A stretch of DNA of 64,000 nt from NCBI GenBank assembly GCA_039090855.1, contig CM077025.1, forward strand, positions 100,420,489-100,484,488, read 5' to 3'. The notes beneath the pieces were generated by a model. The model ran no database searches. It saw nothing but the letters and a program-made list of their open reading frames with translations, and was not told where the DNA came from. Each line of letters opens with the position of its first letter. Within the stretch, counting starts at the first letter, position 1. The position numbers and the translations under genes are program-made. Positions 34,036-42,865 of this stretch are shown here, piece after piece. This DNA comes from Macrothele yani. Its lineage: Eukaryota > Arthropoda > Arachnida > Araneae > Macrothelidae.

Positions 34036-35631
34036 GTATCGTTGCACCATGTCTGCACGTATTAATCCTCATCTCACCTCGTCGCATTTTTCGCATGCTC
34101 GACGCCAGTTGTGGTTTGGGAGAATCTGCAACTGCTCCTCGTGTGCTGCGGTGGTAGAGGATGGGGAGCTGGGCCTGGTGAATTTGTCATTCACATTTCC
34201 TCTTCTGCTTTACTCAACCTCTAACCTCACGATGTACCTAGTGCATTTCTACCTCGATTTCATTTCTATACTTTCCTTCCGTTATACTTGCCTTCCTTAT
34301 CAATTAAAACTGAATTTTCCTACTATCCACAAAACAAAACAAAAAAAATATAGTACCTTTGGATATTTCACTTCAAGGTAAGTGCTTTTTACTGTCATTT
34401 CGATAGGTTATGGTTAGGCTATGTTAGGTGACGTTTAGGCTACGCGTCGATCATGTTTGTTGCTACTTTCTTATACCATGTTTTGTTTCAGGTTCGCGTA
34501 TTTTAATTGCTTTGAATACCTGCCATGGATACTAATTTTGAACCACTGCATTATCCGATACGCTGTTAATCTCATTGCATTCCGTCGGTGTTTCCGCACG
34601 GCTATTTCTCCGCAGAAGGTGCTTACGTTTTTTTTTTCTAGTGATATATTACTCCGGCCTATGCTTCTGCTACAGAAAGTTTTGAGAGAAAAAAAAATAT
34701 TTTTTTCGTCGTGCTGTGCTCCCGTTTATAGTTTCCATCCTTTGAAATGCTCGGCCTTTGCTGTACAAATTATTTTACTGAGCGTTCCCGTTCTTTTACC
34801 GATAAATTTTCCTTCTTTGCATTCTTGCTTCAAGATGGCGGCCCAAGATGGCTTCCCATTCTTCCTTTTGCTCCTTGCCAGCCAGTTTGAGTACGGGGTT
34901 TCTCAAACTGGAAACACGGTCCGTCCGTTCCTCTACTCTTGCAAGCCCCGTGCATGAGCGACGTCATTCTGCCTACGATTACCTTCGCTTATCCTCCTAC
35001 TGCCTATCATTAATAAAATTTGAGCGGAAAATTATTATTTTTCCTCTTTTTTTTTCTTCTCTTCCAACAAAAATTTTTTTTTGTAAAAGGAATGATTGCT
35101 ACCGTTCAGTCTTTCCTCTGAAATAAAACATTGCTTCCTCCACAGGTTTTTTTTTTCTTTGCTGGGTGCTTAATTCCTGACCCATTCTTTCTCCTTTTTA
35201 CTTTTTTTTTTTTTTTTTTCCTTACGTAATGTATTTTTCCTTACTTAATATTAATTTTCCCCTTATCGTAGCAATTTTTTTTTTTCCGTGTTTCGTGAAC
35301 TCAAAACTGGAAAGATTGCGATGCACGTACTAGGCTGCGGTCCTGCTATGAATATTATTAATTACTTCCTGCATATTCTTCCATGTTTATACACCATTTT
35401 CTAGCTAGACTCTTTTACGAATTATTTTCGATTACTGATCAGATCGCAAAATTGTTTTTTTTTCTTCTTTTTTTCACCTATCAAATTTATTTTCTGCTAA
35501 ACGTTTACCGTGAAAATTCAGGGATCTTCCCTCTTATTGCGCATCGCTGTTTCCTTTTTTTTTCTTTTTTTTTTTCACAACACACACAAATTTTTTTTTT
35601 CTTCGCCCAGCGTTCTTCCTACTTCCTCGGC
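32914..35631 (-). other. 2.7 kb non-coding gap between pol and env
   Basis: Very T-rich on the plus strand (T-runs at about 33997-34034, 35200, 35570), with a (TA)n at about 33090. No ORF here resembles reverse transcriptase, integrase or env. It may be decayed 5' env, an acquired sequence or untranslated space. Confidence 0.6.
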
Positions 35632-37548
35632 TTAAACCAATGATTCCTGAGGTTTCGCCACGATTTTCCTCCACTGTGGATAAAGATTATTGACGGGTGC
35701 TCCTTCTGGTGTTCCTGCGCTTAGGTTTTCTTGAATGCGCTGCGACAAATAGCGGTCGGCTAAATCGAACCAAGAGGTTCCCTCTGGATTACTGGGTTGA
35801 CTGAGACTTTTCAACATTCTATTTACAAAGCTAGTATCTTCCGGCTGCTCAAGTCTTTCGGTCGAGTCGCTGACCACAATTTCCTTTGGGTATGTGCGAT
35901 TCGGGCCTATTTCCAAAGTGTTGGGCCCTTGTGAATTTGCTGTGGGGTGTATTGCTGCTGTTTGCTGAATTCTGTCCTGCGAACGTAGTAGATATGGATC
36001 TCTAATAACCCTTTGGCGCGTTGCTTCTTGTGTTTGTCGGCTGCTACTTTCCTGATAGGAATCCTGTGACGGTATGGTCTCCTCCGTTGGTTCCGCGATT
36101 GCCTGTGTGCGTCTCGGCTCTTCAACATGTTGCGAGGGCGGCGGTACTTTCCTGCTTGTCTCCCTTCGCGCTGAACTCGACGTAGCGGGCGGCGAATTTA
36201 TCGGTACTCTGATGTTCCGCGGTTGACTTACGGGCGGCATTGCTCTACTGCTTGTCGGTTGCGGCATGATTACTCTGGGAAAATCGACCCAATCCAGATA
36301 GTCGTAGTCCTGTGTGCTTTCCGATCCGTCGTCAGAGAAATCCTGCGATTGTCTGTGTACTTGTACCTCTATATTGTCCTGTACCGGTGACTCTGCTATA
36401 AGCTGGGGTAGGCGTTCAGTCCGCTTAAAGACTCGATTTTTATGCACGGTCTGATATTTGTTCGGATTTTCGACTGACCTCAACTGAACACTTACTGGGG
36501 TGGGGAACGAAACTATCTCCCAATCTCCGCAGTTAGTTCGAGCTAGCTTACGCGATAAATGTGGCTGTGAAAAACGGGTGTGCAAAAATACTCTGTCGCC
36601 TAAATGTAGATTCTTTTCCGCAGCGTGCCTGTCTGCATACTTCTCTTGTTTCGCCGCAGCTTCTTTCAAATTTCCGTATACAATTGGTTGAATTTTCACT
36701 AATCTGGTCTTCTTATTGAAGTGAATGGGGCGATTTGTGAGGTTAGCTATCAATACGGGTATGATGCCTGATTTGTCCAGCGTGTTTACTGAACGACCCA
36801 AGCGTACTTTTCCCTGGGCGTATCTTTCTAACGGCTGTACTAGCACTTGGTTAACCTGACATCCCGAAAATTTCCCACATCGGATCCGAATAACCCTTTC
36901 CGAATACGGTGGGATGAGTTCCTTATGGACGGTCCTTCCTATCTTGGTTACGTCGGAGTTAATGGGATTGGTCCTTTCCGCTGAAGGCACGGACAAGACC
37001 TGGGTTCGAATTTTCGACTGACGTGCTTTTCCTTTAAAATTTCTTTTCCGGTTATTCCTTCCTCTACCGTACTCTGCCGTAGCTAAATTTGCTCTGCTTT
37101 CCCGTTTCAAAATTCCTTTTCCTGCGTCGAATACGTATCCGTGCTCCTTCAATAGATCCCAGCCTAAGATTAGAGAATAATCTTGATGCAACTTCCGCTG
37201 AGTAACGTGATAGGGATGTAAAATGGTTTCTCCTCCGATTTCTACCGGTATCTCATAGCACTGAGATGTAGGTAAAGTGTTTCCAGTAATGCCTTTCACT
37301 AAAACTGCTGATCCTAAGTCACGTATACGAATCTTTCCCTTTATCTCCTCTAATAGTGAAGCACAAAAGATTGAGATACATGCTCCGCTGTCGATGAGTG
37401 CAAACGCGTGAGTATCTCCTATCCTAACTTTCACCAACGGGAGTGCTCCATCACCTCGGACGTAACAATTTGTTAAAGTAACTCCACGGACCTTATTATA
37501 ATTCCGGCCAAGGGCGGTCCCCTTATCTTGACCCGAAATTAGTTTAAA
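35632..37548 (-). CDS. protease fused in frame to integrase C-terminal region (pol deletion)
   Basis: This frame lies at -1 to gag and is open from the frameshift site, giving about 638 codons; a 601-residue ORF starts at 37437. In the 601-residue numbering: aspartic protease with FALIDSGACISIF at 12-24 (catalytic Asp16) and LILGWDLLKEHG at 89-100; a linker to about 250 (LTNRPIHFNKKTRLVKIQPI) of the sort that precedes reverse transcriptase; then abruptly at about 253 the integrase C-terminal segment (EKYADRHAAEKNLHLGDRVF, GDWEIVSFPTPVSVQL, VHKNRVFKR); then a Pro/Gln/Ser-rich tail. Reverse transcriptase, RNase H and the integrase zinc and catalytic domains are missing, yet the frame is intact. 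The junction maps to about 36680. It likely makes a protease and possibly nothing else. Confidence 0.85.
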   Translation of the reverse strand, partial: FKLISGQDKGTALGRNYNKVRGVTLTNCYVRGDGALPLVKVRIGDTHAFALIDSGACISIFCASLLEEIKGKIRIRDLGSAVLVKGITGNTLPTSQCYEIPVEIGGETILHPYHVTQRKLHQDYSLILGWDLLKEHGYVFDAGKGILKRESRANLATAEYGRGRNNRKRNFKGKARQSKIRTQVLSVPSAERTNPINSDVTKIGRTVHKELIPPYSERVIRIRCGKFSGCQVNQVLVQPLERYAQGKVRLGRSVNTLDKSGIIPVLIANLTNRPIHFNKKTRLVKIQPIVYGNLKEAAAKQEKYADRHAAEKNLHLGDRVFLHTRFSQPHLSRKLARTNCGDWEIVSFPTPVSVQLRSVENPNKYQTVHKNRVFKRTERLPQLIAESPVQDNIEVQVHRQSQDFSDDGSESTQDYDYLDWVDFPRVIMPQPTSSRAMPPVSQPRNIRVPINSPPATSSSARRETSRKVPPPSQHVEEPRRTQAIAEPTEETIPSQDSYQESSSRQTQEATRQRVIRDPYLLRSQDRIQQTAAIHPTANSQGPNTLEIGPNRTYPKEIVVSDSTERLEQPEDTSFVNRMLKSLSQPSNPEGTSWFDLADRYLSQRIQENLSAGTPEGAPVNNLYPQWRKIVAKPQESLV

Positions 37549-38882
37549 GGACGCGAATTTTGCCTGGAATACCTATTGCACTCTCTTCCTGGTGCATCCT
37601 CTTCAAAACGAACGCGGTTTTCTCTTCTGTTTCCTAAATTCCTTGGATTCTGTGGGACGTGAGCGTCCTCTCGGTAAGTGGCGCTGTAGTTCCTGTAGGA
37701 GCGATACTGATTACCGCGGCTGTCGATAGGGGAGAAGTTATTCTGCTGTCGCGGGTACGAAGGGTTGGGTGCCCTGTCCCATGAACCTCTTTCAGCTTGT
37801 TGCGATGGTTGCGTATAAGCTGCTCCTTCCCGATTATTTAGATAACAAAATCGCTTGATATGGCCAAAATTGCCGCAGTTATAGCAGATGGCCGAAGTAA
37901 TGTCTACGTCGGGTAAATTTCCCCTAGATTGATAATTAGTGCTCTGGAAATTTCTCATGCGATTTACGTGCGTCCGATGCGAATTCTCTGCTTGCCTTAG
38001 CCTTTCCCTCAAATTATCTGCCTCACTTTTCAGAGCGTTCACCTGCATCTCATGAGTTGCTAGCTGCTTCGCCATCATAGAACACAAGTCGGCTATCTGG
38101 TCCGTTGAATGGGTCTGTTGCCCTTGTGAAGTCCCTGGGATCGAACTCGATTCCTGCTGTGCATCGTAAGCGTTAACGTCCCGGTCTAATAAGAGATTGT
38201 GAGACTCTTCGGCCAGCGCTCTCTGAACTGCTGCCTGAAAATTTTCCGGGGTGAAGGATAAAACCGTGCGCCTCAATTTAGGGTTTAATCCATTCAAAAA
38301 CTGCGACATTTTAGTACTGTCTACTAGTCCTCGCACTTGCTCATTTTCTAAATCCATCGTCTCCATGTAGGAATAAGCTAAGCCGTTAAGACGAGCTACA
38401 TACTCGGCCACCCGTTCTCCTGGTTTTTGTCGGCAAGTCGTAAATTTCTGCATTCTCACGGTAACCGGTTGCAATGCGTCGAATCTTTGTACTATCGCCT
38501 GCTTAAATCGTTCGTACTCGGTCTCCCTCCTAATATCGACGGCCTCCGAAAGAAAGTGACTGGCGGCTCCTTTGAATTTTGCTTTAGCTGATAAAATTTT
38601 AACGGCGTCGTTCCATCCTGACAGTTCGGCGGTGCTCTCCAACGTTTCGAAAAATTGACGTGCGGTCAGATTTTCATCCGATCCGCTGAATGTGGGGATA
38701 TACGCCAACATTCCCGCCATTATTGGTACGTTCTGCGGGGCTACTACACAATTTTCTGACACGGCTTCCCCTTCTAGAGTGCCCTGAAGATCGTTCTCCT
38801 GGTTCTGTTGATCAACTATGCAATTTTCCGAAACAAAATTCTGTTCACCGTTGCTCTGTTCTCCGTTCTGTTGGTTAGCCAT
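37539..38882 (-). CDS. gag: gag polyprotein, intact
   Basis: 447 codons, ATG at 38882, TAA at 37539-37541. Residues 1-55 are Gln/Asn/Glu-rich with two VSENC repeats. About 60-230 is the capsid-like region (ARQFFETLESTAELSGWNDA, KAKFKGAASHFL, ERFKQAIVQRFDAL, GERVAEYVARLNGLAY, FLNGLNPKLR) matching Ty3/gypsy gag. About 265-300 is a predicted coiled coil (KQLATHEMQVNALKSEADNL). About 332-345 holds one CCHC zinc knuckle, CYNCGNFGHIKRFC, which binds the RNA genome. The C-terminus is Arg/Asn/Ser-rich. It should assemble into particles; the protease in the overlapping frame would process it. No lesion is visible. Confidence 0.9.
   Translation of the reverse strand: MANQQNGEQSNGEQNFVSENCIVDQQNQENDLQGTLEGEAVSENCVVAPQNVPIMAGMLAYIPTFSGSDENLTARQFFETLESTAELSGWNDAVKILSAKAKFKGAASHFLSEAVDIRRETEYERFKQAIVQRFDALQPVTVRMQKFTTCRQKPGERVAEYVARLNGLAYSYMETMDLENEQVRGLVDSTKMSQFLNGLNPKLRRTVLSFTPENFQAAVQRALAEESHNLLLDRDVNAYDAQQESSSIPGTSQGQQTHSTDQIADLCSMMAKQLATHEMQVNALKSEADNLRERLRQAENSHRTHVNRMRNFQSTNYQSRGNLPDVDITSAICYNCGNFGHIKRFCYLNNREGAAYTQPSQQAERGSWDRAPNPSYPRQQNNFSPIDSRGNQYRSYRNYSATYREDAHVPQNPRNLGNRRENRVRFEEDAPGRECNRYSRQNSRPLN
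37542..37548 (-). promoter_or_regulatory. -1 ribosomal frameshift site TTTAAAC
   Basis: The last two sense codons of gag are TTA AAC preceded by T, so the heptamer T TTA AAC is in the correct phase and is directly followed by the gag stop TAA. Slipping back one base enters the protease frame. About 17 nt downstream, AAGGGGACCGCCCTT can form a 5-bp hairpin, and GGACC can pair with GGTCC further on. A strong in-phase match to the known X XXY YYZ class. Confidence 0.85.
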
Positions 38883-40490
38883 ATATTTATTCTTTAACCT
38901 TACTAAATTAAATTCCCACGGCTCCTACTATATGCTTCGTAATCTCGTAAAGTCACATAAAATTAGAAAAATTCCGGTGAAGCTACCACGTAAAAATAAA
39001 AATTCACTCTAACGTAACTCGCTGCTTCGATTTTGCTAACCCACTTGACTTATGATCAGAAAACAATTGTCTACGAATAAAACGATTAACGTTCCTAGCT
39101 TACTCATAAATTGCATTCGGCTTTCAATTTAACTGTACCTAACTCGCGACACACTAAACAAAATTCCCTCAAAATATGCACATATACAACCAGCACTTCA
39201 CACTAAGATATGTAATAAATTTGAACGTCTTAAATATATATATAAATACACTAGAAACATTTGAGATCAAATTATGCACTTGTAACAAAATTAATACGAT
39301 AACCACTTTTTCAAGAAATTAGAACCACACCTCAAATACCTATGCTGACTTCCTAAATTCATTAAATTTTAGTATACTAGCAATAACCTCTGTCTACTTC
39401 CCTTGGTGGATGCAATCCCACATTTAAAGCACAATAAATCACACTTCCATAAACACTATTTTCATTTCAAAAATTTGTTCCAGCATTATCCAATTATTAC
39501 TCCTACCAATTCTTCTTGCACTAGTCCTTTTTATTACTCTTTCCCAAATATTAATCCACTTAACTACTCTCTGTCTACACTCCCAAGTACCTCTACCCAT
39601 TTAAATGCACAATAAAACACACACTTAGATATTACATTCCCTTTTAGTCTTCCAAAACAAATCAAGATTACTGCTTAACCTTCTATTAGCTCCTATATCT
39701 TGCAGAAAAAAAAATTAATTCCTCTTATCAATAATTAACCTGCCTATTCCTTCTTAAATTATCAGTTTCTTATCAATGCATCAACACACATAATAAAATC
39801 ACACTTCAATAATAATGCACTTTTGATTTTAAAATATATATCACCACAACTTCTCATCACTACTCTTCTATCAGTGCCTCACCGTTAAATTATACATTCC
39901 CCAAGTTATCAATGAACCTATTATTCCTCCTAGTTACCGATTTAAAATCACAACACTCAAATGCACAAATAAACAACACATCAAAAATAATTTCACTTTG
40001 ATTTGCAAGGAATTTTCCCTTGATTTTCAACGATAAATCAAAATTATTCATGAATTACACTTGTATAAATTTATTTTCTCCGTACTATTAATTTTCATGT
40101 ATTTTCTGTAAGATTTCATCTATTCATTTGCTAAATTAGCAGTATCACTCTTATTTGTTTTTCTGCCTATTTCCTTAGAAATTTAAATTTATTTCAGCAT
40201 AATCTGATTTCCTGCAACTTATTTACTTGCATTTCACCTTCACTATTTTTTTTTGAAGTTAAAATCTTGCTACAATTTCCTTAATTTTTCTATAAAACCT
40301 GCATCTTGTTACTCAGAATTGAAGGGGAGATAATAGAAACACATCGCATTATTCTGCTAATTCTGTATACTTGATTAATTATCCTGACCACCGAAAACAA
40401 ATATTCTTTTTTTTTTTTTTTTAAACCACAGGATCAAAGAAATCCTGGTCCTAGCACAAATTTTATATTAATTAACCAAAGAACTGAAAA
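38883..40490 (-). other. AT-rich leader of the LTR element
   Basis: 1.6 kb between the primer-binding site and gag ATG. No ORF of note. It contains short recurring words on the plus strand (AAATGCACAATAAA, ACACACTT, CTCCTA) about every 200 bp. Probably untranslated leader with packaging function (inference). Confidence 0.6.
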
Positions 40491-40510
40491 ATCCTGGTCA
40501 CACGGCACCA
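40491..40510 (-). promoter_or_regulatory. primer-binding site, tRNA-His type with 2-nt insertion
   Basis: On the minus strand TGGTGCCGTGTGACCAGGAT lies about 8 nt inside the 5' LTR. It matches the complement of an animal tRNA-His 3' end (TGGTGCCGTGACCAGGATT) apart from an inserted TG after GTG. A second, more degraded copy of this stretch (AAATCCTGGTC, then CTAGCACAAATTTTATATTA on the plus strand) lies about 50 bp further inside at about 40439-40470. Confidence 0.75.
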
Positions 40511-40518
40511 GTTTTATA

Positions 40519-42473
40519 TTACCACCCCTACTCGATGTGAGGGCGAACCATCTGCTGCGTCCTATTCGCTGCAGTGGGATTAATTATTAAGAAGGCCGTT
40601 AATTTTCGTAACTCTTTACTCTCTATTATCTTCCGCCTATGGGTGTCTACCGTGAAGTTGGGTTCCCTAATGGAGGGTCTCCAAGTTCAGGGTTGACGGG
40701 TGCATTGCGTTGTGTTTCATATGGGAGAACATGGGAAACCCATATTCCTCCATATGCCGCTTGAAATTTAATAAACTCATGTCAGATTTGGACCTTTTAT
40801 TTTCCTGCGACTGGGTTTGCTAAATGTTAAAAGTTATTTTCTTCTTAAAATCTTGGAGTTGTTACTCTACCAAAACTTTACGATTGTTCTACTTAATTAT
40901 TCAGGTTAAAATAAACAAAGATTCACTTATTTTGAATTTTCAAAGATTTGAGAAACTCGGGTAAATTTCATTATAAAATACAGAATTTATTTTCATTTGT
41001 GTTTCCTTAAAATCTATTACACTGATCGGTGGAGATTTCTATTAATTTAAACCAAAATATATTTTAAGTTCATTATGCTTTTTGATATTCGCAATCATAT
41101 TTTAAAGTTCACCTTCCGCAAAATATAAGACACATTATGTAATTCAGCACTTGCAAGAGATTAAAAATATCTTTTCTACCGAGGATGTATAGGAGACAAA
41201 ATCATGATCATGCTAACGAGATATTGGGAATTATGAAATTTTTCTCACCAAATTCTTTTCTTTTCATCTATTTCGTTGTCGTCCGGTATTACTTATAGGT
41301 ATAAAGTCTATGGTTGGGACCTCATCCGGTCCTGCTGAATGCACACTGCCCGCATAAGATCACTCGATGCTTCACCCAAAATTTGCGTAAAAACCTCTCA
41401 GGGAAAACATCATACTTCCCTTCACCTGGAAATCATCTTGCTCAATTTTGAGCGTCCTCCCAGGAAAACTCCTAACTTAATTCTTTCTGCGATATTCTGC
41501 CCAGGATTCATCTAGAGTCCATCTTTCCTCTCTGCGTTCACCCAGAAATAGCAGTCATCATTCCATCCCGTGTTCTCTCCAAATCATCTCCGCCTAAAAA
41601 AACTTTTTCTCTCGTCTATGTTTAAGGGGTTCGGGGGTGTTCCTGTCCTACCCAAATGGTTCTCCCCTTATTGGTTGGGCCGCTTTTCCTCGCTTCGGCA
41701 TTGGTTTACATCCCTGTATGGGAATCCCTCCGATTCGTTGGCAAAGGCTTGAGAACATCGAGTTTTCTTGAAGATGAATATTCCTTTATCTTGTCAACTG
41801 CTCCGCGGGATGTCCGCGCTGCCTTAGAATTTTCACGTACGCTTCCTGTATGACTCTTTCTGTTGGTGTCAACCAGTTACGCCCACTACGAGAAATATGC
41901 CCTGTTCGTTGCCCGCTAGCGTGCGTAAAACGTGACTTCGTTAATAGCGAAAGGTCCAGTAAATTGGCCCCCACCTGTGATTGCGAGCATTTCATTCTCG
42001 TAACGTTGCTTGCTAAAACCTCCGAGTTTTCTCTTTACTAACCTAGGGGTGTGTTTCGTGCGTATTCTTACTGGAATTTCCGGAGAGCTCGGGGAACACA
42101 AAATAAAATAAAAAAAACAATTCAAAAGAATGATGAAAAAAAATAAGGAATTTCCTCCTCAAGAAAGAAATCTGCTCAGCCAGGTCTTAGAAAAATTATG
42201 AAATAGGTATTATAATTATCCTCTTAGAACGCCTGTCCACATTATGCTTCTCGGATTTTCTTTCCCAATTCCCGCGCTCTCTAAATTGTTTACTTGGTAA
42301 CTACTCTTCCTCGTTTAACTATTTCCTCGTACTATGCGATACCGTAGGAATTATTTGGTGAATATATTGCTTTCCCACACTTACTAATTTGTAGGCCCCC
42401 TTTCCGAAATTCATACCTACGAAATCATGGTCCTCCAATGTTACACGATATTCCGGAGGACATACGGGTAACA
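40519..42473 (-). repeat. LTR, right copy (5' LTR of the element)
   Basis: 1955 bp, in element orientation the 5' LTR and therefore the likely promoter. Near-identical to 27672-29629. The start TGTTACCC is at 42473; the inner edge is fixed by the start of homology with the left copy next to the primer-binding site. Confidence 0.95.
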
Positions 42474-42479
42474 CATCTA

Positions 42480-42865
42480 TTTCCAAAACATTTTTTGCTT
42501 AAGAGTTTGTTCTATGTACTAATATTTTACCTGCTCTAAAAAATGTTTTCTTACACCAAAAATGTATTTTTTCTGCTCCAAAAATACATTTTGTTGCTCC
42601 AGAAATGTTTCACCTGCTCCAAAAACACATTTTGCTGCTCCAAAAATGTATTTTAGCTGCTCTAAAAATATATTTTTCCTGCTCCAAAAATGCATTTTGT
42701 TGCTCCAAAAATGTATTTCACCTGCTCCGAAAACGCATTTTGCTGCTCCAAAAATGCATTTTGCTGCTCCAAAAATGGTTTTGCAACTTTCCATCACTGG
42801 AAACAGTGAAGATTTCTTCCGTAATCGTAATTTTATTTTTCATGCGATGTTTCCTCTGCCTAGTA
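42480..42865. repeat. TGCTCC minisatellite, 13 or so units of about 19-20 bp
   Basis: CTGCTCCAAAAATGCATTTT and variants repeat from about 42536 to 42780. The same word ends element B at 9500-9600 and 54080-54190 in only four or five copies. Stop-free frames on both strands (CSKNAFC, FGAAKCIFGA) are by-products. The array is followed by GATTTCTTCCGTAATCG, a hAT/element-B sub-repeat. Confidence 0.92.

Larger units (their letters stand above)
27672..42473 (-). mobile_element. gypsy-type LTR retroelement with env, internally deleted pol
   Basis: Two LTRs bound a 10.9 kb interior. The target duplication is CATC (possibly CATCTA) at 27666-27671 and 42474-42479. Transcription runs right to left: LTR, primer-binding site (40491-40510), leader, gag, protease/integrase-tail ORF, long non-coding gap, env remnants, polypurine tract (29630-29644), LTR. 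The gag zinc knuckle, the protease and integrase tail sequences, and the pol order fit Ty3/gypsy. Reverse transcriptase and RNase H are absent, so this copy could move only with help from another element. Confidence 0.92.

Noticed and set aside
33909..35643. Several hydrophobic plus-strand ORFs inside the LTR element (Phe-rich)
   Set aside because: They are translations of poly-T runs; no start context, no conservation visible.
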